A stretch of 64,000 nt of DNA, from positions 1 through 64,000 of the forward strand of contig NZ_CAJPVI010000011.1 of assembly GCF_905397435.1 (NCBI RefSeq), written 5' to 3'. The position numbers and the translations under genes were made by a program. How positions within the stretch are numbered: position 1 is the stretch's first letter; each line of letters starts with the position of its first letter. The notes under the pieces are model-generated. The model worked only from the letters and a program-made list of their open reading frames with translations, was not told where the DNA came from and made no database searches. The stretch comes from Cupriavidus numazuensis (GTDB lineage Bacteria; Pseudomonadota; Gammaproteobacteria; Burkholderiales; Burkholderiaceae). Positions 54,619 to 62,998 of this stretch are shown here, piece after piece.

Positions 54619-55794
54619 CTACCGTGTGGCTTCAACAATGATGCTTTCAATCACCCGTATCTGCGGCGCCTTTCTGGTCAGGTAACGCTTGGCCTGCGGC
54701 GTCTCATCGTCCAGATAGCCCCACCAGTCCCAGCATGCGTTGGGGTTCGGCTTCACCCAGCTGGAATCGGCAATCGGTAACGCCGCGGGCATGGCGCAAA
54801 CCTCCCCATCAATGGACGTCTGATGATCGAGCGCGGGATAGATGACGATGACCTTGTAGTAATCCGCCCAGTTGTTGTAGCCCGCGGTGACGGCAAACTC
54901 TTTCGCCGTCTGCTTGCAGCCATGCAGGGCAATATGTACCCGGCAACGGCTGCCGCTACTTCGGCAGGACGGCGGCACGTAGAGATACCCGGTATCCGCC
55001 ATATCGAAGTTCTTGCGCCGCGCGGTGCTGAAGGGTAGCCACCAGATGCCGTCCGCGGCGACCTTGCCGTCGCTCTTTTTTATCTTGTCGATGAGCGGCT
55101 GTTGTTTGAACGCCCAGACCTCCGTTGCCGGAATGTCCCTGACACGCCGGGTCGGATCGTAGGTCGTGGCCGGGCCATACAGGGCGTGGAAAAGCTTTCC
55201 CGCATTGTCTTCCGCGCCACAGCGGCGAACGTAGGTCTTTTCCTTGCCATCGGACTGGCACGCATCGGTCCCGTCGGGGGAGATAAAGCCGTGGCCGGCC
55301 CGGTTGCTTCCGTCTGCGGCATTCCCTCTGTCTACGACGGGCGCCTTCCCGATGAACGCAGTCAGGAAGTCAATGCTCGCCTGACCCGACTGCTTGACCA
55401 CGGTATGGTCTTCCGGGCTCTGGAAGACATAGGCGCGCTGAAGTGCCACCGGCTTGCCCGCGACCAGTTGGTCGATCGACCCGCTCGCCGCTTGCGCGCG
55501 GGCGCCGGCAACCTGGGGAGCGGGAGGCTGCCGTCCACACATGCAGTCATTGATCGCCACGGATAGTCGGCCGTCTGCGCAGCCCCATCCCGGGCCGGCA
55601 ATGGAGCCTACCCCGACGATGGAACTGGAATGGGCGACAGCGTACTGAATGGCCATGGCAGCGCCGGATGAAACGCCTGAAATGGAAACCTCATTGGGAT
55701 TACCACCGCGAGCCAAACCTCGCCCATCGTCGGCGTGGGCCGGACTGAGCGCAGTGAGAATCACGAAAGCGAAGATTTCGAATTGACGCCGCAC
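54619..55794 (-). CDS. PHB depolymerase-like esterase, PhaZd/type II fold
   Basis: 391 residues from GTG 55794, chosen because AGGAGA lies eight bases upstream and the product then opens with a signal peptide (VRRQFEIFAFVILTALSPAH-A). The lipase box SISGVSSGAAM lies near the N-terminus while the oxyanion-hole HIALHGCKQT is near the C-terminus, the circularly permuted order of type II depolymerases and of Cupriavidus PhaZd. Numerous Cys (CADGR, CMCG) suggest disulfides. The frame upstream to 55890 overlaps the VWA gene and is not needed. Hydrolyses poly(3-hydroxybutyrate) or its oligomers; export is inferred from the signal peptide. Confidence 0.82.
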   Translation of the reverse strand: MRRQFEIFAFVILTALSPAHADDGRGLARGGNPNEVSISGVSSGAAMAIQYAVAHSSSIVGVGSIAGPGWGCADGRLSVAINDCMCGRQPPAPQVAGARAQAASGSIDQLVAGKPVALQRAYVFQSPEDHTVVKQSGQASIDFLTAFIGKAPVVDRGNAADGSNRAGHGFISPDGTDACQSDGKEKTYVRRCGAEDNAGKLFHALYGPATTYDPTRRVRDIPATEVWAFKQQPLIDKIKKSDGKVAADGIWWLPFSTARRKNFDMADTGYLYVPPSCRSSGSRCRVHIALHGCKQTAKEFAVTAGYNNWADYYKVIVIYPALDHQTSIDGEVCAMPAALPIADSSWVKPNPNACWDWWGYLDDETPQAKRYLTRKAPQIRVIESIIVEATR

Positions 55795-55856
55795 GTTATG
55801 TCTCTCCTCCAGGACACGCAGGCTGGCGCAAGCCAGTCGTTTGCCGAGGCTGCCGC

Positions 55857-56921
55857 TCACCGACGGAACCAGAGCATCGACAGCACGCACGCCGCCACGA
55901 GCAAAACAACCGAGCCTGCCGCGAACAAGGCACCGATCTCGACTTCCCTGCGCTCGAGTGCGAAGCGGCCGCTCAGTTGGCGATACACGCGCGTCAGGTC
56001 GGCGGCCGAGCCGGCCTGGAAGTATTCGCCGTCCGTGAGCGTCGCGATCTGGCGCAAGGTCGGTTCATCCACCTGCATTTCGTAAGACAGGCTCGAGCCC
56101 TCTGCACCTGCGTCCTGCACCGCACCGAAGCCCACGGTATAGACGCGAAGGCCTCGCTGGGCGGCCATGCGCGCGGCGTCCAGGGGATCCGGGCCGGTCG
56201 TGCGCCGACCATCACTGAGCAGGATCACCGCACCGTGCCGGTAAGAGCCGGGCGCCGCCCCGGGCTGTTCCAGATCGCGCTTGCGGACGGCATTTGCCGC
56301 GGCGGCCTCTGTCAGCGATCGGCCGCCAGTGCCCGGCGCAAGCGACTCGCCGCCAAAGAGGATCCCTTCCAGGTCGATGCCGTCATTGGGAAACAGCACC
56401 GCCAGCGACTGGATCAGCCCGCTGCCTGTCGCTGTGCCGTTCTGAAGCTCGAAGCGGTCGATCGCGTCGAGCATGCGAAGCCGGTTGTCGGTGGGCGGTA
56501 GCACCACGATCGCCGTGGCAGCAAAGGAAACAATGCCCAGGCGCACACCAGGCGGCAACCCGACGATCAGATCGCGCGCAGCCTGCTGGGCGGCGCTGAT
56601 GCGGGTGGGCGCGACATCGCTCGCCGCCATGCTGCGCGAGACGTCCATCGCGAGCACCAGGGTGACGGTGTCAGACGGCAGCGTGAGGGTGGCGGTGGGA
56701 CGTGCGCACGCCAGCAGGGCCGCGGTCAACGCAAACACGAACAGCAGCGGCGGGATGTGACGCCGCAGCCGCTGCCTGCGACCCAGCGCGGCGCGCGGCA
56801 GCGCAAGGCTGGCATACAACACGGCAGATTTCTTGCGCCGCGCAAGCAGGTACAGGTAAGTGGCCGCCAGCAGGGGAAGCGAAAGCAGCAGCCAGAGCAT
56901 CTGCGGCCAGAGAAACTGCAT
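55857..56921 (-). CDS. VWA-domain membrane protein (BatA-like)
   Basis: 354 residues from ATG 56921 with AAGGAG six bases upstream. Two hydrophobic segments at the N-terminus (FLWPQMLWLLLSLPLLAATY; IPPLLFVFALTAALLACARP), a von Willebrand A domain with the MIDAS motif AMDVSRSMAASD, a conserved SDGRRTTGPDP, and a C-terminal membrane segment. Resembles BatA/BatB proteins of unknown function in aerotolerance-type operons, but no MoxR or other bat gene is beside it. The depolymerase gene follows 62 bp downstream. Confidence 0.88.
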   Translation of the reverse strand: MQFLWPQMLWLLLSLPLLAATYLYLLARRKKSAVLYASLALPRAALGRRQRLRRHIPPLLFVFALTAALLACARPTATLTLPSDTVTLVLAMDVSRSMAASDVAPTRISAAQQAARDLIVGLPPGVRLGIVSFAATAIVVLPPTDNRLRMLDAIDRFELQNGTATGSGLIQSLAVLFPNDGIDLEGILFGGESLAPGTGGRSLTEAAAANAVRKRDLEQPGAAPGSYRHGAVILLSDGRRTTGPDPLDAARMAAQRGLRVYTVGFGAVQDAGAEGSSLSYEMQVDEPTLRQIATLTDGEYFQAGSAADLTRVYRQLSGRFALERREVEIGALFAAGSVVLLVAACVLSMLWFRR

Positions 56922-57142
56922 GCCCTGCTCCTTGGCGCGTAAGTAGGACGATGGTACCGGTATTTCCCGGGTTGACGGTACCTCGCAGGGCAATCGAAGG
57001 ACTATGATCTACGCATGGGTCTCGAACCCCGGCAAACGACCATGCCAGCTGGCATGCGAAATGCGTATGCCCGGGCTGTTAGAGGCCTTAGGCCCGGCGG
57101 GAGCGCCCCGCCGGCCCGCAGCCTTGTCAAAACGACACGGTC

Positions 57143-58846
57143 ATGGCAACGCGCAGCGGCAATCTGTGGAAGCGGTTCCTTGATATCGCCAGGCCATACT
57201 GGGTATCACGGGAAAAGGGAAAGGCTTGGGCGCTGTTGCTGGTCCTCGTCGGCTTGCTGCTAGGCCAGACCTGGACCAATGTGCGCTTCAACGAGCAGAC
57301 AGGCGAATTTGCCTCGGCGCTCGCGGCCGGCGACGCTGACCGCTTCTGGTATGCCATCCGGATCTTCGTCTACGTGCTGCTGGCGGCCGTTCCCGTGTAC
57401 GCCTTTTACTACTACACGCGCAACCGGCTGTTCATGCAGTGGCGATGCTGGATGACGCAGCAGTACCTGGAAAAGTACTTCGGCAGCTGCGCCTTCTACG
57501 CGCTGAACAACAACACGACCATCGACAACCCGGACCAGCGCATCTCTGAGGACATCAGCACGTTCACGCAGCAATCGTTGTACTTTCTGCTGCTGATGCT
57601 GGGCTCGGTGCTGCAGCTGGTTGCGTTCAGCGGGGTGCTGTGGTCGATCTCGCGCGAGCTCGTGGTGTTCCTGGTGCTCTATGCCGTCTGCGGCACGGTG
57701 GTTTCGGTGCTGTGCTTCGGCAAGGTGCTGATCGGGCTGAACTTCTACCAGATCCGGCGCGAGGCCGACTTTCGCTTCAGCCTGATCCGGGTGCGCGAGC
57801 ATGCGGAGTCGATTACGTTCCATCGCGGCGAGCAGCATGAGTTCCATCACGTGCGTGGCCGCTTCCAGCATGTGTTCGCCAACTACAACCGCCTGAACCG
57901 CTGGCAGCTCAACCTCTACCTGTTCCAGTATGCCTATGCGTTCCTGACACTGATGCTGCCGAGCGTCATCGTCGCCAACCGCGTGCTCGACGGCGAACTG
58001 GAAGTCGGCAGTGCGATCCAGGCTGCGGGAGCGTTCACGGCGGTGCTGGCGGCCGTGACGGTCATTGTCGACAACTTTGAAAGCCTGAGCCGCTTCGTGG
58101 CGGGCCTGGACCGGCTTGCCACATTCGCTTCGTCGCTCGCGCATACGCGCGTGATGCGGCGCAAGCCCGGTAGCCGGATCGATCATCAGCGCGGTGACAC
58201 GCTGTCACTGGAACACCTGACCCTGCACACGCCCGACTATGACCGTACCCTGCTGAAGGATCTGAACGTGACAGTCGGAAAGGGCCAGAGCCTGCTGATC
58301 GTCGGTCCCAGCGGTGGGGGCAAGAGTTCGCTGATGCGGGCCATCAGCGGGCTGTGGAACTGCGGCAGCGGCCGCATCGTGCATCCGGAGCCCGGGCAGA
58401 TGCTGATCTTGCCGCAACATCCGTACATGGCGGTCGGCAACCTGCGCTGCCAGCTGCTGTATCCCGACCAGGACCGCCGCATACCGGATTCCGAACTGCT
58501 GAAGTTGCTCGACCAGGTCAACCTGCCCGACCTGGCAGAGCGCGTCGGCGGCCTGGACGCGGAGCTGGACTGGTGCAAGGTCCTGTCGCTCGGCGAGCAG
58601 CAGCGGCTGGCCTTCGCGCGCCTGTTGCGGGCTCGTCCGCGTTACGCGCTGCTCGATGAAGCCACCAGCGCACTCGATGGCGGCAACGAGGCCGCACTCT
58701 ACAGCCAGCTTGTCGCCGGCCATACCACGATTGTCAGCGTCAGCCACCGCCCCACCCTGCTCAAATATCACGTCCAGGTGCTGGAATTGTGCGGCAACGG
58801 CGATTGGCAACTCCGCACGCCGTCGGACTGCAGTTTTGCGTGGTAG
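57143..58846 (+). CDS. SbmA/BacA/YddA-type ABC transporter (membrane and ATPase fused)
   Basis: 567 residues. An N-terminal six-helix region of the ABC_membrane_2 (SbmA/BacA, ABCD) type, with RNRLFMQWRCWMTQQYLEKY and a NPDQRISEDISTFTQQ EAA-like loop, is fused to a C-terminal ATPase with Walker A VGPSGGGKSSLMRAI, an LSLGEQQRLAFARLL signature and ALLDEATSALD. YddA-type proteins may move peptides or fatty acyl compounds; the substrate is unknown. Single-gene unit. Confidence 0.9.
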   Translation: MATRSGNLWKRFLDIARPYWVSREKGKAWALLLVLVGLLLGQTWTNVRFNEQTGEFASALAAGDADRFWYAIRIFVYVLLAAVPVYAFYYYTRNRLFMQWRCWMTQQYLEKYFGSCAFYALNNNTTIDNPDQRISEDISTFTQQSLYFLLLMLGSVLQLVAFSGVLWSISRELVVFLVLYAVCGTVVSVLCFGKVLIGLNFYQIRREADFRFSLIRVREHAESITFHRGEQHEFHHVRGRFQHVFANYNRLNRWQLNLYLFQYAYAFLTLMLPSVIVANRVLDGELEVGSAIQAAGAFTAVLAAVTVIVDNFESLSRFVAGLDRLATFASSLAHTRVMRRKPGSRIDHQRGDTLSLEHLTLHTPDYDRTLLKDLNVTVGKGQSLLIVGPSGGGKSSLMRAISGLWNCGSGRIVHPEPGQMLILPQHPYMAVGNLRCQLLYPDQDRRIPDSELLKLLDQVNLPDLAERVGGLDAELDWCKVLSLGEQQRLAFARLLRARPRYALLDEATSALDGGNEAALYSQLVAGHTTIVSVSHRPTLLKYHVQVLELCGNGDWQLRTPSDCSFAW

Positions 58847-58920
58847 CGGCAGTGGAGCCCGCAGCGTGAGCTAAGGGACAGCGGTGCCCGCGATTCTGGC
58901 GAGGTGGGTCGTCTCGTACG

Positions 58921-59127
58921 TTATGCCGTCGCGTACAACGGCGTCACCACCTTGCTGTAGAACTTTTCCCCCAGGGCCGTCAGGCACGGCCGACGCTGCG
59001 TGATGCCGCGCCGCACCCATTCGATCATGCCTTTATTCGCCAGCCCCTCCAGTTCCAGGACGTCGGTCGCATGGTATGGCGCGTTCCGCACAAGAATCAG
59101 TGCCGAGATTTCATGGTGACTGAGCAT
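58921..59127 (-). CDS. Small conserved-looking protein, function unknown
   Basis: 68 residues with the look of a small winged-helix or helical regulator fragment (HEISALILVRNAPYHATDV, then GLANKGMIEWVRRGITQRRP and LTALGEKFYSK). I have seen similar short proteins in Cupriavidus-like genomes but know no function. Divergent from the LysR remnant that follows. Confidence 0.6.
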   Translation of the reverse strand: MLSHHEISALILVRNAPYHATDVLELEGLANKGMIEWVRRGITQRRPCLTALGEKFYSKVVTPLYATA

Positions 59128-59194
59128 TGCGTCTCCGATCTAGCTTTCGGGCGGCACAACCGGGTATGTGCGGCCAGAGGTCAAATCATCTCGC

Positions 59195-59472
59195 AGCAGG
59201 ACCTGCATTGCCCGTTGAAACTGCGTATCCGGGTAACCAGTTTCGACGCTTTGTGCGTGATGGTCAGTGCCGGACTCGGCATCGGCATACTGCCGGAGGC
59301 GATCGCACAGCGTAACTGCGCCACGATGCCGCTATGCATCGTACCGCTCAGCGATGCGCTGGCGAGGCGCGAGTTCCTGCTGGCCGTGCGCTCCATGGAT
59401 GCCTTACCCGTGGCGTCGCAGATGCTGGTGCGACATTTCCTGGAAACGGAGGATGGCACGGAAGGAGTCTGA
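59195..59472 (+). pseudogene. LysR-type regulator, C-terminal fragment
   Basis: The frame matches only the last 90 or so residues of a LysR effector domain (SFDALCVMVSAGLGIGILPE and PLSDALARREFLLAVRSMDA). No helix-turn-helix or start precedes it; the sequence upstream belongs to the divergent small gene. A truncated relic. Confidence 0.8.
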
Positions 59473-59522
59473 GCCCGCGAGGATTGTCTGTGCCACTGAC
59501 CCTGCCAATCCAAGGAATCATC

Positions 59523-59669
59523 ATGAATTTCATCACCAGTGCCGGCCCGCTTATTTCTCTGATCGCGGGAATCCTGATTCTTGTCATGCCTCGTCTGCTT
59601 AACTACATCGTCGCCATTTACCTGATCGTCATTGGCATACTCGGACTGTTCGGTGGACATTTGCGATGA
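59523..59669 (+). CDS. Small inner-membrane protein, DUF3096-like
   Basis: 48 residues with two hydrophobic stretches (AGPLISLIAGILILVMP; YIVAIYLIVIGILGLFGG). The pattern matches the short DUF3096 membrane proteins, function unknown. AAGGAA precedes the ATG. It sits between the LysR remnant and the Rrf2 gene. Confidence 0.75.
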   Translation: MNFITSAGPLISLIAGILILVMPRLLNYIVAIYLIVIGILGLFGGHLR

Positions 59670-59714
59670 CATGAGCACACCGGTCGGCAGATAAGCAGAA
59701 TCGAGTTGATACCT

Positions 59715-60272
59715 TCAACCGCCCTTTCGCGATGTTGAGCCTTTGGTCGCAGCTCTTTCGCCGCGCCGATTCTCCGCGCGATCGGACAGCCAATTGACAA
59801 CTTGCACGCCGAAGCTGGCCGGCGTCTTGTCGACGACGCGCCGAGAAAGATCAGCCAAGGTATGCTGCTTCAGCTCCGCTCGCATGACTTTCTCTGCAGC
59901 CTGCATGACAGCGTGAATCGCACATACGCCACGCGTTGCCCAATTCGGTGCATGATCATCGAAGACTGCACAGCGCCCCCGGATCTCGAGGCAGTCGAAC
60001 AGCGCCTTCTCGCCGTCGATCGCAACCACGACATCCAGAACGGTAATCTGGTTGGCGGGCCGCGCGAGCCGGAATCCGCCCTTGATGCCCTCCGTCGCGA
60101 TCACCAGCTCAGCTTTGGCCAGCTTGGTGAACAGCTTCGCCAGGAAGTCTTGTGGCACCCCCTGAAGCTCGGCGAGATCACGGACGCTAGCCTCTTCCAC
60201 TGCCGCGTGCGAGCGGGTCAGGTAGAGCAGGCAGTGCAGGCTATATTCAACGCCAGTGCTGATGTGGGACAT
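59715..60272 (-). CDS. Rrf2-family transcriptional regulator
   Basis: 185 residues. Winged helix with the Rrf2 pattern (MSHISTGVEYSLHCLLYL, LAELQGVPQDFLAKLFTKLA, GIKGGFRLARP), then cysteines at 94, 101 and 117 that could bind an Fe-S cluster; the CX6CX15C spacing differs from NsrR (CX5CX7C), so the ligand is uncertain. A basic C-terminal tail follows. A perfect dyad lies 15 bp upstream, and a related half-site occurs before the oxidoreductase gene. Confidence 0.9.
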   Translation of the reverse strand: MSHISTGVEYSLHCLLYLTRSHAAVEEASVRDLAELQGVPQDFLAKLFTKLAKAELVIATEGIKGGFRLARPANQITVLDVVVAIDGEKALFDCLEIRGRCAVFDDHAPNWATRGVCAIHAVMQAAEKVMRAELKQHTLADLSRRVVDKTPASFGVQVVNWLSDRAENRRGERAATKGSTSRKGG

Positions 60273-60287
60273 GACATACTAGGACTT

Positions 60288-60302
60288 CAACTATCGTAGT
60301 TG
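60288..60302. promoter_or_regulatory. Rrf2-regulator operator candidate
   Basis: CAACTA-TCG-TAGTTG is a perfect dyad directly upstream of the Rrf2 gene. The right half, ATCGTAGTT, recurs at 60786-60794 before the NDH-2-like gene. Confidence 0.6.
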
Positions 60303-60391
60303 AGATGCTATACAACTTCCTCGTCCAACGCAAGCGAGCGCGCCCCCTGGGATCACAGCGCCGATCCCGCTCTCGCGAAGACTGACTAGCT

Positions 60392-60740
60392 TTATCCCAG
60401 GTTGTCGACCTGCGGCGGGCGGCGAAAGCTGACTGCGGCGATTGAATGCACTCATCAGGCCGACCGCCATGGTCAGTTCGGCGAACTCCTTTTCGCTGAA
60501 TGCGGCTGCGGCAGCACGGAAGGCCTCGTCAGGAACGTGCGTGACAGAAACGCGAGTCACGGACTCGGCCCACGCGAGTGCCGACTTTTCTCGCTCACTG
60601 AAGCATGCATCTGCCTCTTGCCAGACTTGCAGGCGCGCGAACTTTCCGATCGTCACACGTTTCTTCGCCAGGTCGCGCGTGCGCATGTCCAGGCAGTACG
60701 CGCAGTCGTTGATCTGGCTTACTCGCACCGAGATCAGACA
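60392..60740 (-). pseudogene. AhpD/carboxymuconolactone-decarboxylase-like gene, broken
   Basis: The frame from about 60740 reads CLISVRVSQINDCAYCLDMR, the AhpD-like core with CxxC, but about 45 N-terminal residues are missing and a stop lies just upstream. Near the 3' end the frame changes: the expected ending AVSFRRPPQVDNLG is present in another frame, requiring a 2-base loss after AFNR, and its stop is at 60392. The current frame instead runs on through unrelated sequence to 60291. Both ends are damaged, so a peroxidase-like product is unlikely. Confidence 0.8.
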
Positions 60741-60785
60741 TGGGAACTACAAAATCGCTTGCCGTTCTTAACGGCGACTAATATG

Positions 60786-60794
60786 ATCGTAGTT
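60786..60794. promoter_or_regulatory. Rrf2 half-site-like motif upstream of the oxidoreductase
   Basis: ATCGTAGTT is identical to the right half of the Rrf2 dyad plus the central TCG, in the region upstream of the NDH-2-like gene. A single half-site match can be chance. Confidence 0.35.
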
Positions 60795-60886
60795 ATGGTC
60801 AGCGTTCACCGCCCATTGATCGGTTCGACGCCGTAGCGGAGTTGGCCTGTTACATGAAACTGAGGTTTGAATCAGGAGCACAAAAG

Positions 60887-62098
60887 ATGTCGAAACGCAT
60901 TCTTGTCATCGGCGCCGGCTTTGCCGGCATGTGGAGCGCGCTGGCTTCGGCCCGTTTGCTTGACCAGGTTGGGCGCGCCGATGTGGAGATCGCGCTAGTT
61001 GCACCGGAGCCGGAACTGCACATCCGTCCCCGCCTCTACGAGCAGAATCCGAACGGGATGAAGGCGCCCTTGCAGGAAATCTTCAAGGCCGTTGGCGTCA
61101 GGTTCATCCAGGGAAAGGTGGAGCACATCGATGCTGCAAACCAGACGGTGAGCATTGCAGGCGTTGGTGCGGATACATCAAGCCAGCGCGTGGACTATGA
61201 CCGCCTGGTACTCGCTGCAGGGAGCCGCCTGTTCCGTCCAAAGATTTCAGGGCTGGACCAGCACGCCTTCAACGTCGACCAGGTGGCGGATGCCGCGGAA
61301 CTTGAAGCGCATATCCATAGGCTGGCTACGCGCCCGGAGAGCGAAGGACGCAATACGGTAGTGATCGCTGGCGCTGGCTTCACCGGCATCGAGACAGCTG
61401 CCGAAATGCCGGCTCGCTTGCGCGAAGTCCTCGGCGAGGACGCTGCCGTGAACGTGATCATGGTCGAGCGCAGTGCCGCAATCGGCCCTGACCTCGGGGA
61501 AGGTCCACGCCCGGTCATCACGCAGGCGCTTACCGAACTCGGCGTGACATGGCGGCTCGGCTCGGGTGTGGCGGCGGTTGATGCGAAAGGCGTCATGCTC
61601 GAGAACGGGGAGCGCATCGAGGCAGACACCGTAATATGGACGGCGGGTGCCCGGGCCAGCGAACTCACCGCACAGATTCCGGCAGAGCGAGACAATTTCG
61701 GCCGGCTTCATGTGGACCGCAACCTGAAGGTCAAAGGGGTAGACGCGGTGTTCGCCACAGGCGACTGCGCCTATGCTGCCACCGATGACGAAGGGAACTT
61801 CGCCATGATGTCTTGCCAGCACGCGATGAATCTCGGCCGCTCCGCAGGCCACAACGTTGCCGCGGACCTGGTGGGCGAGGCGCAGATTCCCTATAGCCAA
61901 CCGAAGTATGTGACCTGCCTGGACCTGGGGCCTTGGGGCGCTGTCTACACCGAAGGTTGGGACCGCCAGGTCACGATGACGGGCGGTGTCGCGAAGTCGC
62001 TCAAGACCCGCATCAATACCCAGTGGATCTATCCGCCGAGCGCCGATCGCGCTGAGGCGCTTGCATTGGCTGACCCACTGCGCATCGTTGTGGCCTGA
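60887..62098 (+). CDS. NDH-2-like FAD-dependent NAD(P)H oxidoreductase
   Basis: 403 residues from ATG 60887 with AGGAG nine bases upstream. Two Rossmann motifs: ILVIGAGFAGMWSALASARL for FAD and VVIAGAGFTGIETAAEMPAR for NAD(P)H, and the C-terminal FAD segment VKGVDAVFATGDCAYAATDD. Type II NADH dehydrogenases pass electrons to quinones; the exact acceptor is unknown here. Preceded by the broken AhpD-like gene and the Rrf2-like half-site. Confidence 0.9.
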   Translation: MSKRILVIGAGFAGMWSALASARLLDQVGRADVEIALVAPEPELHIRPRLYEQNPNGMKAPLQEIFKAVGVRFIQGKVEHIDAANQTVSIAGVGADTSSQRVDYDRLVLAAGSRLFRPKISGLDQHAFNVDQVADAAELEAHIHRLATRPESEGRNTVVIAGAGFTGIETAAEMPARLREVLGEDAAVNVIMVERSAAIGPDLGEGPRPVITQALTELGVTWRLGSGVAAVDAKGVMLENGERIEADTVIWTAGARASELTAQIPAERDNFGRLHVDRNLKVKGVDAVFATGDCAYAATDDEGNFAMMSCQHAMNLGRSAGHNVAADLVGEAQIPYSQPKYVTCLDLGPWGAVYTEGWDRQVTMTGGVAKSLKTRINTQWIYPPSADRAEALALADPLRIVVA

Positions 62099-62371
62099 CG
62101 GCGCAAGGCAGGAGGAAAAGAGTGGTGATCCACACGGATCGCCGCTCACCTCCTCGCCGCAAGTGCTCTTGCACAGACGCTGCCGGCGATTCTTCCGCTC
62201 GACTCCGAGTCAGCGCCAGGAGGCATGCGGCCGGGTGCGGCATGTTTGAGCATCAGGGACTATTCTTGCAGGAGCAGCGGCCCACGGTATGCGGCATGCT
62301 GCGCCCCCCCGATCACTTGGCAAGCGCACTCGGACGGGTTTCTTAATCGTGTCCCAACAGGCGAGGCTATC

Positions 62372-62698
62372 ATGAGCAAAACCCTTCTATCCGGCCTGAT
62401 TCTTGCAACAGCGGTCGTGGCTACGGTGCCGCTTGCATATGCGCAATCCAAGCCGGATCCCTACACGCAAGGGGCGAAGGCCGGCAAAGCCGATCCGTTC
62501 ACCGACGGCGCCAAGACCGGCAAGTTTGATACCTATACCGACGGTGCCAAGCAGTCGACGCGCTCAGACCTCGCGCCGGGTGCGAAGCCGGACCCATACA
62601 CCGATGGCGCGCGCACAGGCAAGCCCGACCCGTACACTGACGGCGCCCGCACCGGCAAGCCCGACCCGTACACTGACGGCGCAAAGACCTCCAAGTAG
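62372..62698 (+). CDS. Small secreted protein with six DPYTDGA repeats
   Basis: 108 residues. A Sec signal peptide (cleavage after AYA, residue 24) is followed by six 12-residue units of the form K-x-D-P-Y-T-D-G-A-K/R-T-G: three at residues 27-62, a 9-residue linker, and three at 72-107. The last three are nearly identical also at DNA level, indicating recent duplication. The mature protein is small, hydrophilic and has no known enzymatic motif; D and T residues at fixed places could bind metal or sugar. I do not recognise a named family. A terminator follows. Confidence 0.85.
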   Translation: MSKTLLSGLILATAVVATVPLAYAQSKPDPYTQGAKAGKADPFTDGAKTGKFDTYTDGAKQSTRSDLAPGAKPDPYTDGARTGKPDPYTDGARTGKPDPYTDGAKTSK

Positions 62699-62738
62699 CC
62701 CGTCCTGCAGTCCTTCGAATGCAGGGATATTGGCATAC

Positions 62739-62773
62739 AACCCCGCGCGCGTTTGCCCGCTCGCGGGGTTTTT
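62739..62773 (+). terminator. Rho-independent terminator of the repeat-protein gene
   Basis: AACCCCGCG / CGCGGGGTT pair across a loop and are followed by T residues, about 40 bp after the stop. Confidence 0.8.
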
Positions 62774-62998
62774 GCATTTGGCCGGCGAGGATGTTTACGC
62801 CCTCACGCCCTCCTCCGCTTCACCATCGACGCGAACTCGCAAATCGCCCTTGCTGACCTCAAAGAGCGCGCTGCCGAACTGCTGGCGTACGCCCCGGCGC
62901 TCGCCGCCTTGACGGCGCCCATACCGCGTGGCCGTCGCCGATGCGCCCGAGAGTAAACTGCGCAGAACAATCGGTGCATTGCCATCCGGACAATAAGA
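62774..62998. other. Intergenic, no gene recognised
   Basis: Open frames exist on both strands here but none has a ribosome-binding site or known sequence. It contains the promoter region of the LysR gene that follows. Confidence 0.4.

Noticed and set aside
62778..62960. Small plus-strand frame with a helical Ala-rich end
   Set aside because: No ribosome-binding site, no known match, and it begins inside the terminator region.
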